A program made the translations under genes and the position numbers. Shown one piece after another: positions 1 to 9,244 of a stretch of 11,529 bases of DNA (position 1 is its first letter; every line of letters begins with the position of its first letter). The stretch is from Gymnopilus junonius (Eukaryota; Basidiomycota; Agaricomycetes; Agaricales; Galerinaceae), in contig JADNYJ010000844.1 in NCBI GenBank assembly GCA_015501075.1, positions 1 to 11,529 on the forward strand. Direction: 5' to 3'. Under the pieces are notes generated by a model. The model did not search any database, had not been told where the DNA came from, and saw only the letters and a program-made list of their open reading frames with translations.

Positions 1-568
1 CTTGAGATCCTCCAAGTTGGTGAATATGGAGTGGGCTTTCCAGGTGAGCTCTTGACTTTCTTTATTAGAGACAGGAACGAGCCTGACAACTCCGGAGCAA
101 AGACCGGCCTTCGTCTCAAATTTGAATAGAACCTGGATCCAAGCGAGGTCAGGGAATGGTCTTTGAAGTTGAGGTGGGATGTCCGTTTGAAGTTTGACGT
201 TGGTTATCTCGGCCGATGACAGCTGGCTCGAGAGAAACTGTTTAATCTTAGGAGTTCCCTCGAACGTGCGGATGTCCCATGATAAGGCCAAGATATCTCT
301 CCAATACAGCGGGATGTCGTAAGGAGAGGACGGATCAACATGTTCAGCGTGGTGAAGAAGTTAAGGGCAAAGGACGATGTGATCAGAAGGCCCAAGAGTC
401 CATCGACATCTCCTGTCCTGCATATTTTGGCAAAGGAGTAAGCCAGTCGGATGCTATCTTGACATCATCCAAATCCTCTGGGATGTGCGGATGACCAAGT
501 TTGGATAGAGTAGGTAGGGATGCCTCTGGGCCTAGCGGGGTATCTGTCGCGGTAGCCGTCTTCTGCAT
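1..568 (-). CDS. Flavin-containing monooxygenase, N-terminal part (partial, frame broken twice)
   Basis: On the minus strand a start at 566-568 opens a protein whose pieces match the N-terminus of fungal FAD/NAD(P)-binding monooxygenases (FMO/YUCCA-like). These carry an NTF2-like region before the Rossmann domains. Visible in order are LPTLSKLGHPHIPEDLDDVK, then FAKICRTGDVDGLLGLL, then WRDILALSWDIRTFEGTPK, IKQFL, LQRPFPDLAWIQ, FKFETKAGLCSGVVRLVP and WKAHSIFTNLEDLK. The FAD and NADPH motifs would lie beyond the left edge. The pieces are in three frames, joined by two shifts near 430-438 and 334-343. Each is explained by one missing base, and no GT..AG intron fits either place. What is seen is the conserved N-terminal region; the oxygenase activity is inferred from the family, and the substrate is unknown. 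It is either an intact gene with sequence errors or a young pseudogene. Confidence 0.8.
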
Positions 569-842
569 TGCAGTGAATGTCCTCCTGATAGTAATCGATG
601 GAAAGAAGATATCGGCCCTGGACTGAAGTCATCTACCTTATATCCCTTGTGATTGAAATGTGAGATAGATGCCCTATGGTCTATTTGTAATTTTGGAACT
701 TCGGGGAGGAGTGTGCGAGGCTGAGAACCGAGGAATAAGGTCGGCTGTCATCTCGAATACGTGCCGATATAGAAACAAGCAAGACAAGAGGTCAGCTGAG
801 CAAAAGCCATTCCAACAAAAAAAAAATCAAAAATAACTAGCT
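569..842. other. Intergenic spacer, presumed promoter of the monooxygenase
   Basis: No coding region or RNA gene is supported here. The part next to 568 should hold the minus-strand monooxygenase promoter, but no clear TATA box or other motif stands out. A run of A (about 819-827) lies beside the tRNA-like gene. On the minus strand it reads as a T-run just downstream of the tRNA 3' end, so it could serve as its Pol III terminator. Confidence 0.4.
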
Positions 843-942
843 AGCCCACCGCGAGGGTCGAACTCGCAGCCTTCAGATGCCTTGAACGCCTAAATAATCG
901 ACAGTCGTAAAGTCTGACGCTCTATCCGATTGAGTAGCGGGC
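843..942 (-). tRNA. Intron-containing tRNA-like gene, probably tRNA-Lys(TTT), with an irregular 5' half
   Basis: The reverse complement begins GCCCGCT and ends GGTGGGC plus a T discriminator, giving a seven-pair acceptor stem. The T arm GCGAG-TTCGACC-CTCGC is perfect and contains a good B box. A five-pair anticodon stem TCAGA/TCTGA encloses an enlarged loop that implies an intron of about 29 nt at the usual place, 3' of the anticodon. The loop reads CTTTAC. If one T were lost from a TTTT run it would be CTTTTA, the tRNA-Lys(TTT) loop; Arg(TCT) is the alternative. The D arm (TACTCAATCGG) looks one base short of the canonical TAGCTC A box. The identity is therefore an inference. As read it is a slightly defective tRNA, or one affected by base-loss errors. 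A T-run downstream could terminate Pol III. Confidence 0.6.
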
Positions 943-1000
943 ATGTCCATCAGTAGACTCATATGAGAAAATTATGAAATGCCAGCTGGACTTAGGAGTG

Positions 1001-1008
1001 CACGTGAT
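1001..1008. promoter_or_regulatory. CACGTG E-box (Cbf1/bHLH-type site) upstream of the hydrolase
   Basis: CACGTGAT lies about 40 bases upstream of the probable hydrolase start. CACGTG is the core bound by Cbf1/USF-type bHLH factors in fungi. Its function here is inferred only from position. Confidence 0.3.
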
Positions 1009-1042
1009 ATTCCGAAGCCGATTTGCTCTTGGCTCAACGTCC

Positions 1043-2307
1043 ATGTCGTACTTTGCCGTCCGGAAACCACTACACGTCAGCGAGAATCTACTCGCATATT
1101 ACACTCTTTTCGGCGTACTCTAGCTCGAACACATGTTGCGTTGAGTCGCGCGTTCCTGTTGACCTGTCGTATACTTCGATAATACCGGAGATGGAATGAG
1201 ACGGAAAGGCATTGGTCATTCTGCATGGGCTTTTGTGAGGCAAAGCACTTTCTTCTTAGTTTGCAACCTCATACTGATTATACTATGCTGTACAGCGGGT
1301 CAAAAAGGAATTGGGGTTCCATCAGCAAAGCATTACATCGACATATGCCCAACCGACCTATCTATGCTCTCGATTTACGCAATCACGGTTCATCCCCTCA
1401 CGTCTTGCCCATGACTTATGAGGCCATGGCATCTGATGTCCATAAATTTATTGCCGACAAGAAATTGAAGGACGTTGCTTTGTTAGGTCACTCAATGTGC
1501 GTTTGTCGTATCCCGACAATCCGATGTTAGATCAATACTCTACTTTTTCAGGGGAGGGAAAGTTGCTATGGCTTATGCACTATCCTTGAAATACAGGGAT
1601 GCACCTCCAGAAACACTGTCTCAACTCGTCGTTGCAGATATAGCCCCTTCGATAGGCAGCTTGTCCCCGGATTTCATTAAGTATATATCAGCGATGCAAA
1701 AAATCGAATCTTTGCCCACTGGGACGATAAGACGCGGACGGATGCGGACCATTACCTCAAACACTATGAATCGGTAAGCTGACGAGATACAGTTTATCCA
1801 GATCCACTGACATATTACCTAGGACTTGTCCGTTCGCCAATTCCTCCTTACAAATCTTAAAGTTCCGGTTCATGCGCGCACAGATCACGACGGCGGCCAC
1901 GAGAAGGCGAAATTTATTGTTCCGCTTGATATATTATCATCTTCTATACCGAACCTCGGGTCCTTCCCGTACCAGTACAACGCAGAGGATAACAGCGTAC
2001 CTACAACTTGGACGGGACCGACGCTTGCAATTAAAGGAATTAAGAGCCCGTTCGTACCCTGTCTATTTCAAGACGCCGGACACTTATATGTACAACTTCA
2101 GTTACATAAACCGCAAGAATTTGCCCGCGTTCCACGCCTTCTTCCCTAACATGCGTTTAGAAGAACTTGACACTGGTCATTGGGGTAAATTAATTTGTGC
2201 TATTGGAGAAAAGGATTCTCATCAATATTTCTATAATTACTGCAGTACACGCCGAAAAACCTACAGAATTCAGGAAATTGGTTGTGAACTTCTTGCAAGG
2301 CAGCTGA
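1043..2307 (+). CDS. ABHD11/Imo32-type alpha/beta hydrolase (six exons; frame disturbed in exons 1 and 3)
   Basis: The product is a mitochondrial-type alpha/beta hydrolase resembling ABHD11 and yeast Imo32, presumably an esterase or lipase. Introns inferred from protein homology are 1235-1295, 1497-1551, 1774-1822, 2050-2101 and 2185-2245; all are GT..AG and 49-61 nt. Joined exons give LVILHGLFGSKRNW (oxyanion region), the nucleophile motif GHSMGGK with Ser at 1492-1494, DLSVRQFLLTNL, SPYINRKNLPAFHAFFPN, and DTGHWVHAEKPTEF with catalytic His at 2178-2180. The gene ends at TGA 2305-2307. Two breaks are seen. An in-frame TGA at 1197-1199 follows VPVDLSYTSIIPEME. A shift near 1727-1731 sits where one extra A would join LPTGTI to KTRTDADHYLKHYES. 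The N-terminus is uncertain: ATG 1043 is the best candidate but is not in frame with what follows. The family assignment is firm; whether the gene is intact is not. Confidence 0.85.
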
Positions 2308-3004
2308 AGTCATCGTTTGCAAACACTGCCTATCGCTTACCGCTGCCGCTAAGGTCTCAGACGACGAACAGGCAGAAACTTCCACCCATTGGTGATATGG
2401 ACTGACTAATAGTTCGCTGTGGCTGGTCACGGATTCCTCCTTTAGAAATCCGGCAAATTTATCATTAATCCTAGAACAGTTTTCATAGACGACTCATAGT
2501 AATCAAATAGGTACAGTTCTACTGCCGCCTAAGTGATAATTGAAGATACACCCTGTGCCACTGGCGCAGGTATGATTTATGCCCTCGTTGGCTTCCTGTT
2601 GTTCTAGCGTATGTAAGGGGAAGCCAAATTCCAGTTTAAATCACGGAATAAACTTACAACACATTCTTACTGTCTGTGGTCAAAATTCAGACTGCATATA
2701 AAAGTAGCACCCTACCTCTTCAGATCTTGAATTTTGCCAGCGGTTGGCACGGCCTGTAGCTGGGAGGCTATAACAGCGATAATTATTACGCCAACAAACA
2801 TATGGATAAAATCCGGGTAATTCAGTCATGTGAGTTTGTGAACTTCTCTTCTTACCCTTCATCTAGCAAGTCTGGCAAAGGATCTGTGTAGACTCGTGAA
2901 TCATCCTTCTCCATTTACGAAGGTCCCACTGAAGTGACTCCATATGCTTATTGAAATCTTCCGGACCGTCTTCTGAAACCTTGAAAAGTACATAAAGGTC
3001 GACG
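2308..3004. other. Spacer without a supported gene
   Basis: About 700 bases lie between the hydrolase stop and the carboxylesterase start, both on the plus strand. It must contain the hydrolase 3' UTR and the esterase promoter. Only short open frames occur, including a 60-codon one on the minus strand at 2680-2862, and none resembles a known protein or joins to neighbours by plausible splicing. No repeat or RNA structure was recognised. Confidence 0.5.
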
Positions 3005-5218
3005 ATGAGTCCGGTTCAGCGCTCTGCTGGCAAGCAGAATCAGAATCAAGGCCTTCCGCCTTTACATTCTTGGCAATCCTCTTGGCCCATTATGCTGCTC
3101 TCTGCTGCTTTACTACTTCTTGCGAGCTACGTGCACAGAAGTAACCTGTTCACTCTTGGCTCTTCCCTGCCTACCAGTGCAGCAGCAGATGTCATTGACA
3201 CTGGCTACGCGAAATATTTGGGGAATAGATCATACCCGAATACTGTAGCTTATCTTGGAATTCCCTACGCGGAGCCACCGCTGGATGAAAGGAGGTTCAG
3301 AGCCCCCTTGCCTTTGAATAAGGCCCGCATCTCTTTGGAAAGTAAAGGACAAGTTGTAGATGCAACAAAGTACCCGGAATTTTGCATCCAGGGGACTACA
3401 GGAAGTGAGTCCACTTCTTAAAATTTGCGTCGCTTCCTTATTCACCGATTTTTTTTTGTACAGGTGGAGATGCTGGCGGAGCAGGTAGCGAAGACTGCCT
3501 CAAAGTCAATATTTACGCGCCGGTTGGCGCGAAGAAAGGGAGTAACTGTAAGTCTTTCTTCTAGCCTAGTGATAACACGTTTAATCAGATAACGCAGTGC
3601 CTGTCCTTGTGTATATACACGGAGGAGGTAATCGAAGCTGCAAAATATTTGTCCATCATGCTCTAATTGATTCTTAGGCTACATCTACGGAAACCCCGCA
3701 AACTGGCCATTTGACCACTGGATCAACCAAAGCCCTAATGTTGTAATCGTCTCTGTATACTACCGTCTGTCTGCCTTCGGCTTCCTCGCTACACCCGCCT
3801 TCAGTAACCCAGCCAACGGCGATCTAAATGCAGGTTTCCTTGATCAAATTCAAGCCCTGGAGTGGATTCAAGAGAATATCGCTAGCTTTGGTGGTAACCC
3901 TGCAGAAGTAACTATTAACGGCGAAAGCGCGGGCGGAAGTTCTATTGAGCTTCACCTTGTCGCGAATGAGGGTCAGAAGCTCTTTAGGAGTGCGATTGCG
4001 CAAAGTGTGTACAGGACACCTGTGCCCACGCCTGAACAGCAAGAGGTGCGTGTTGGTCTGTCGAAAGCGTTCATGATATCTCATTTAAATTGACAGGGCC
4101 TCTTCAATTTCTTTGCCAATCATACAGGATGCGGGTCTGGATCTGTTACTACTCAACTCGCTTGCTTGAGAAAAGTTAGTGTCAGCGCACTGGCAACTGC
4201 TCAAGATGCTGCTTATTATGATGCATTGTATAAGTTTATTGCTCGTTATGTGATTTCTTCTTTTCTCAAAGTTGTCTTCAGGATCGGGTCGGGTTACAAT
4301 CTTTTCCATCCAGTCATAGACGGGAAGGTTCTTACTGATTTCCCAACGAAATCCATTCTGGCAGGTAAATTTGCCAAAGTGCCTTTGATTGTTGGGTATG
4401 TTCAGATGAACTCAAATTTTTCTTTTCATTTACATAATTTATGTAGAGCAACTACAAACGAGACTCTTTCTGGTGGTGATGATATTACCGCTGCTATGAA
4501 AACGTACTTCCCGTCTATCACAGATGCAGATATCAGTGCGCTCCTTGACGTGAATTTTTCTTCACTTCATCATATGATGTCGGAGCTGAAGAAGATAATT
4601 TATAGCTGTACCCTCTGCCGGATTTTGCTTCTTCAGAAGATCTGCAATTCCAGACCTTGACTGGGGATTCTGAATTGAGATGCGCAGTGAGTTGCAACAC
4701 AGTAATTTTGGGTTATATTTGTCCTTAACTCTTATATTCTAGCGTTCGATACTGGGCAGTGCATTTGGGAAAGCAACTGGCAAGTCTTGGACGTATAGAT
4801 ACAACCAAGCCACTCCAGGTGCCGCGGCCGTGTACCACGCCTCTGAAAATTGGATGATGTTCAGAGGAACGAGCACAGGGTATGTTTTTTTAAGCGCCAT
4901 TACTCCGACGATTAATGGTCATTTTCTAGCTTAAACGGGACCACTACATTCCAAACGCAGACGCCTACCGAGAAAGCGTTTGCGGAAGAGCTAATCGCCT
5001 ACTGGCTCTCCTTCGTACGCTCAGGTAGCCCAAACACCTTCAAACTTGGCCGCTCACCGAAATGGACGTCTTTCACTTCGAAGAGCTCGCGGATCGTGCT
5101 GACTCAGGGTCCGGGGAATACGACGACAGTTAGTGGTAGTACTTTGGAAGTTGAGTCTTCTACGGAGACAGCACGTTGCAATCTTGTAGCAAGCCAAGTT
5201 TCGGCCCAAGAAAATTAG
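3005..5218 (+). CDS. Type-B carboxylesterase/lipase with N-terminal membrane anchor (ten exons, intact, 578 aa)
   Basis: A serine esterase of the carboxylesterase type-B (alpha/beta hydrolase) family that cleaves carboxylic esters or lipids; the substrate is unknown. Introns are 3405-3463, 3548-3597, 3628-3677, 4046-4096, 4228-4281, 4396-4446, 4550-4605, 4687-4742 and 4880-4929. The joined 1737 nt have no stop until TAG 5216-5218. Motifs include YLGIPYAEPP near the N-terminus, EDCLKVNIYAP, the oxyanion stretch VYIHGGGYIYG, and INGESAGG with Ser255. Probable further triad members are Glu381 (in ATTNETLSG) and His469 (in VYHASENWMM). Residues about 28-43 (IMLLSAALLLLASYV region) form one hydrophobic segment behind a 27-residue polar N-terminus. 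That looks more like a type II signal anchor than a cleaved signal peptide. The 54-nt intron at 4228-4281 is in frame and free of stops; its exact donor is uncertain, with GTTTAT at 4234 as an alternative. No frameshift is needed, unlike several neighbours. Confidence 0.93.
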
Positions 5219-5548
5219 TTGATTATGTACTATTAACCACATCTTGTAGCACTAGCTATGAGAATAGAAAAGCTTATGTACTGGGATTTAAATATGCCAC
5301 TGAAGGATTCATCTGTGCCTTATTCTAGATTTAAATTGCTTAGCATGAGGATCTAATCAGCGCTCTTTCACGCCTGATGAGTTGAGCCCCTGAATCTGAG
5401 CCAGTCGCGTCTGATAGCGCGTGATATCGACGGTTGTTTGGACTTGTGTACGTGAGGTAGATAAACCTAACCCCAGCCTTTCCGGTTCACTGTCGCGCTG
5501 CCTTGTCATCTCTTTCTTATACCCTTCGTCCCCTTTGAAGGCGACAAT
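5219..5548. other. Spacer: esterase 3' end and enoyl reductase promoter
   Basis: This stretch separates two plus-strand genes. It holds no supported coding region. The part just before 5549 is rich in pyrimidine tracts, as is usual for fungal promoters, but no specific factor site is recognised. Confidence 0.4.
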
Positions 5549-6931
5549 ATGGTTCAACTCACCATTTCTACTGCTTCAAAGCCTCCCGCTTTCGCCCGCG
5601 GCTTACCTGTCACAATAGACATTGCTACTGACGCCACTGTTGGAGAGGTTAAACGGGCAGTACAGGGCAAGTTCCCAAAGGTAATCTTTTGGTTCCTAGA
5701 ACCTTTTCTGTCTGCTGACTTTGCATTCTTTAGTTCTCGTCTACGCGTCAGCGTATTACTCTCAAAGGAGAACGGAAGCCTTTGGAAAATGAAATAAAGC
5801 TCAGTGATGTTCTCGACCAGAAGGCTGGCGCTTGGGAATTGCAGGTGAAGGATTTGGGTCCCCAAATTAGCTGGAAGACTGTATTTCTCGTCGAATACGT
5901 GAGCGAAGTTCCCTTTCTTTTAGTCTTTTGGGGTCTTCTGATGCAACTCCTCAAGTTCGGCCCTCTCCTCATTCATCCTTTGTTTTACCATTTCCCTCGT
6001 TTCTGGTATGGCACCGATGTTCAACACAGTGCACTGCAAAAGTATGTTCTTGGCAAACAGCATTGTCCATGACGAAATTCATTTTCGTTATGTCAGATAT
6101 GTATATGCTTTCGTCCTGCTACATTTCGTAAAGCGAGAGCTGGAAACACTATAGTTTGTCTTATGTTTGACTTGCGATCATGTCAGCTGAACCAATTCTA
6201 GTGTTCATCGTTTTTCACATGAACCATGCCTTGGATCAATATTTTCAGAAAGTACGTAGTCCAGTCCAACTTTAATTCGTTATTCTTATATTTTCCTCGG
6301 AAGCTCTGCACATTACTGGATTTTCGGCGGTTTGTTCATGTGGTTTTTATATATACTCTATTTTGACTTTTTTAACACAAATAGGCGTCCTGGTGGCTCT
6401 TGACGTCTATCGCCCGAAATACTCCGCCACATCGCCCTTCATTGTCAATACCATACGGGACAACGAGCGCTTCCTTTGGATCGGTGCTGGACTTTGGGCC
6501 GTAAGTCGCATGCTTTTTATTGTCATCTCACTCTAAGTTATTTTCGCCTTGATTATGCAGTTCGCTGAGCTCTCGAATCTACACACCCACTTGGCATTCC
6601 GTGCTCTTCGACCCGCTGGCACCCGCAAACGTGGCATTCCCCGTGGATATGGTTTCAGCCTCGTTTCCTCCCGAACTACTTTTTCGAAATTCTTGGCTGG
6701 GCTATCATCTGTGGAATGACAGGAAGCATCGGTGGTACGTTGTTTTTCTCTCCTGCTTTGTGTGTTGGCGTAATTCTCAGTGTTCACTGGCACCTTTTAC
6801 AGCTTTGATATTCACCGTCTTTGGCACTGTGACAATGGGCCAATGGGCAGCAAAGAAGCACAGGAATTACAAAAAGAATTTGGCAAGAATATCCCAGTGG
6901 TCGGAAGGCTATGATTCCTTTCATCTTTTGA
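5549..6931 (+). CDS. TSC13: Very-long-chain (trans-2,3) enoyl-CoA reductase, TSC13/TECR family (nine exons; several one-base frame breaks)
   Basis: This is the ER membrane enzyme for the last step of very-long-chain fatty acid elongation, reducing trans-2-enoyl-CoA with NADPH. Introns inferred from homology are 5681-5733, 5899-5955, 6042-6096, 6154-6201, 6252-6303, 6330-6384, 6501-6560 and 6735-6780 (or to 6802). The N-terminus is the ubiquitin-like domain (ITLKGERKPLENEIKLSDV). Then come GPLLIHPLFYHFPRFWYG, HFVKRELETLYVHRF (containing the conserved Lys), SAHYWIFGGVLVALDVYRPK, the Tyr-containing PNYFFEILGWAIICGMTGS, and the C-terminal KKHRNYKK ... RKAMIPFIF followed by TGA 6929-6931. Frame breaks occur near 6222, 6664-6670, 6795-6800, 6876 and 6893. 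Most are cured by adding one base to a short run, for example CCC to CCCC before PNYFF. The break in the TTTT run near 6797 instead needs one base fewer. With everything else conserved, sequence error is likelier than decay. The family call is very secure. Confidence 0.9.
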
Positions 6932-7635
6932 TAGGTCACTCAGGTGGCGTTGATGTTTTACTGTCTTGTATGGCGAAATTCTTCCCAATAAATGAATCCA
7001 ATATACTACATATATGAGCAGATGTTGCGAATTTGATTAGATCTGTTCAAGCCTCCTTTTATGGTCGATCTTTTTCTTCTTCTCCTGCTCTCCTTCGAGG
7101 TCAAACACAGCCCAGACCTAGAAGAAGAGGAAGGTTGGGGAAGGACCACGCATTGGTAATTGGTAATTCTCTAATGTTCAATTTGCTCATCACTGAGTGA
7201 ACGCCTATCTCCTTTGCTTCGTCTTCCATCCAATTCAAAAGTGGACTTTCGAGCAAGTCTGCACGGTAGTCCGGCATCCTCCAATCACTTTTCCAACAGA
7301 GGTTTTACGCCTCTAACATATATAAAATCATCATTTGTGATTTTATTCCACTCTAGGATCCAATTTTCACAGCATGAACGAAGATATTCAGAATTGGCAA
7401 CATAATTTACCAACCATCGTCATTGGTCTCTTTGGGAATATATATTGCCAAGCAAAGCGCTGGATGAATGGGGAATTCACCGAGTTAAACATCAGTTCCA
7501 AGTTCATATCGGGAAGGGTCCGAATTGACTTCAGTGAGTTCTTGAAATATATTTCGTGCCAATGAATACCAACCCTCTTTATTCATTGGATAGGAAAGAT
7601 TGGTTGTCCCGCAGAGTGAAGGTAGTATCGTGACT
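6932..7635. other. Region between convergent genes, no supported gene
   Basis: The plus-strand reductase and the minus-strand 302-aa gene converge here. AATAAA occurs at about 6991-6996 on the plus strand and on the minus strand at about 7577-7582 (reverse of TTTATT); both are plausible polyadenylation signals. Two adjacent plus-strand open frames (7214-7405, 7374-7565) have no recognisable domain or convincing splice partners. A purine/pyrimidine inverted repeat is noted separately. Confidence 0.45.
7068..7135. repeat. Imperfect inverted repeat of pyrimidine and purine tracts
   Basis: A CTTCTTCTCC-type arm followed by CGAGGTC is mirrored downstream by GACCTAGAAGAAGAGG. The inner AGGTC/GACCT pairs flank a loop of about 12 nt. 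As RNA it would form a moderately stable imperfect hairpin between two convergent genes. The role is unknown, and chance low-complexity pairing cannot be excluded. Confidence 0.35.
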
Positions 7636-8818
7636 TTAAATGCACGTCCTGAAAGGTTGTTCATTGTACGTGATGATGCGAAAGACGCCATCAAGTTGAA
7701 CGACCAAGGAAGCTTGAATAGGTTTTGCAAACCATAAATCAACCGATGAGCTAGTACAGGGCAGTGAAAAAAGTAGTGGTTAGATATTTGGTTGTTTTCC
7801 TTGTACCAATGTAAGTACTACTTACGTCTTGTAGTATACGATCCCTGTCATGGCAGATTGGCTTAGAAGTTCCATGTTTATAGTACCTTCAACGTCAAGC
7901 AAGGCATTCGCCTTGGAAGATAGATAAGATATCCTGTCAATAGAGTTCTCCAGCTCATGATGGTCAAGAATATCTCCTGGTAACATTTTTTCGCTTATGA
8001 GAGGATCGCGTAGAATCTCATTGACGAGTGCGTACAGGTCTTTCTCCACGTTTCCACCCTCGAAGACTCCAAAGGATCGTTTTCTCCGGTAGGCGTCATG
8101 CCATTCACAGAGCCATGATAGATACTCTGCAAAGTCTTGCCCGAATCGGTCAAAATTAGTCGCGTAAAGTTTGACTTTGAAGTCAGATATCATGGAAGTT
8201 TTATCCCCGCTCGCTGAGCCGATTGCTGACATCGTATTCCATATATCTTCAATCGTGATGCTGCTGTATTACCTACTTCACCATTACCAGCGACCAGAAT
8301 TTCAGTCTGGTCCTGCGAGAGCCTGAATGTGCAGGCGACCAAGAGTTTGCTGAATGTTGCAGAAAGGAATGCAATCGCACCTAGAATATCGGCTTTCGAG
8401 GCAAGAGACTCATTAAGGACAGGCTGTCCGATCGTCCTGTTGTCGAAATGATCAATAGCAGCAAGCCAAACTCCATCTTTGACCATCTGACTGATCAGAA
8501 GTGAAATGCTGTTGGTATTTACGGACATTGGCCCTTTGAGATTTGGCTGTAGGCATATCAAGAGCAAATCAAGAGTAAGGAATATCTGATCGGTCTATCG
8601 AGGAGAAATGGAGCATTGGGTTGGAATCTTATACACTCGGTCAACGGGGCGTGGGGAATAGATTGCATTACGACAATGTTCAGACCTCTCCAGCGCTTCC
8701 AGTGATAACAAGACTGCCTGAAAATTCCGTAATTAACAAAAAATGCATTAACGCATCCAAACTCAACTGATTTTCTTACCGCACATGGCTGAAGCAGGGG
8801 AAAGCCCAGTGGAGACAT
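7636..8818 (-). CDS. Unrecognised protein of 302 aa (five exons, intact)
   Basis: Exons on the minus strand are 8818-8780, 8717-8637, 8546-8273, 8225-7826 and 7750-7636, joined by GT..AG introns of 62, 90, 47 and 75 nt. The 909-nt sum is open to TAA 7636-7638. The model was built from phase and codon continuity, not homology. The core exons are the best supported: GVWLAAIDHFDNRTIGQPVL, KADILGAIAFLSATFSKLLV, then FGQDFAEYLSWLCEWHDAYR and a predicted helical, acidic stretch (LDHHELENSIDRISYLSSK). The last exon ends QLDGVFRIITYNEQPFRTCI. No signal peptide, clear membrane segment or catalytic motif is recognised, so no function is proposed. It is probably a soluble, lineage-restricted basidiomycete protein. 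Its start faces the snoRNA host transcript, so the two may share a promoter. The first two small exons and the start are less sure than the rest. Confidence 0.65.
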
Positions 8819-8903
8819 TAACCGGTTTGCTCGTGGGACTAGTACCAGTAGAGCTGAGTTACAAGTAGAGCCTGTGATTTTGGTTGGACCCACTGAGCAC
8901 AAC

Positions 8904-8911
8904 TCACGTGA
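8904..8911. promoter_or_regulatory. Palindromic TCACGTGA site between divergent transcripts
   Basis: An eight-base palindrome with a CACGTG core lies between the minus-strand start at 8818 and the inferred start of the plus-strand snoRNA host (about 8960). Cbf1/USF-type bHLH proteins bind this core. Its placement suggests a shared control element, which is an inference. Confidence 0.4.
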
Positions 8912-9148
8912 TCATATTTCTTACATAAGTTACCCGACCATGCCTGCCCTAAATATTCACCATCAAAACTTTTTTTTCCTCACCCTTGTCCACACAACTC
9001 TCATCACTACGCCTCCACCTGCCCACGACACTTTTCGACAACAATGTTTCCTTTCGCCAACGACGTGGTGGGACTATAAATGGATGGGATTATCTGCCGG
9101 TATTTGCACTCATGGTAAGTGTTGTCGTCTCGTTCGCCCTTCTCCCTT

Positions 9149-9244
9149 CGGCGAGATGATATCTTCCATTTTTATTCGAGTGCGATTGTCATACCTAGAC
9201 ATCGACACGGTGTGATTTTTTTTGTCATAGTTACACTGACCGGT
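9149..9244 (+). ncRNA. C/D-box snoRNA, snR63-like (25S A in GUAACUAUGAC)
   Basis: Intron 1 of the host. Box C is GAGATGA (9153-9159, one mismatch to RUGAUGA) and box D is CTGA at 9236-9239. CGG before box C can pair with CCG after box D as a terminal stem. A C'-like GTGATTT lies at about 9212-9218. The guide GTCATAGTTAC just before box D is complementary over 11 nt to the universal 25S helix-69 sequence GTAACTATGAC. The fifth-nucleotide rule selects the second A, corresponding to yeast Am2256, the target of snR63. A later CTGAC near 9273 is better read as the intron branch site. Confidence 0.75.

Noticed and set aside
2680..2862. Sixty-codon minus-strand open frame in the spacer before the esterase
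   Set aside because: No domain, no splice partners, and unremarkable composition; consistent with chance.
3548..3588. A 41-nt version of the second esterase intron
   Set aside because: The 50-nt version (to 3597) gives the more family-like LPVLVYIHGGG and a normal intron size; both keep frame.
5554..5972. Minus-strand open frames over the 5' end of the enoyl reductase
   Set aside because: They are antisense to exons whose plus-strand translation clearly matches TSC13.
7214..7565. Two overlapping plus-strand open frames as a possible small gene
   Set aside because: No recognisable family, frames cannot be joined convincingly, and the neighbouring minus-strand gene ends nearby with its own polyadenylation signal.
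7485..7742. Alternative minus-strand frame for the last exon of the 302-aa gene
   Set aside because: The splice phase from the preceding exon (donor 7825, acceptor 7751) leads into the other frame, ending at TAA 7636-7638.
8874..9215. Plus-strand 113-codon open frame at the host gene start
   Set aside because: It begins at a non-ATG-like position, has low-complexity His/Thr/Pro content, and runs straight through the strong donor GTAAGT at 9115.
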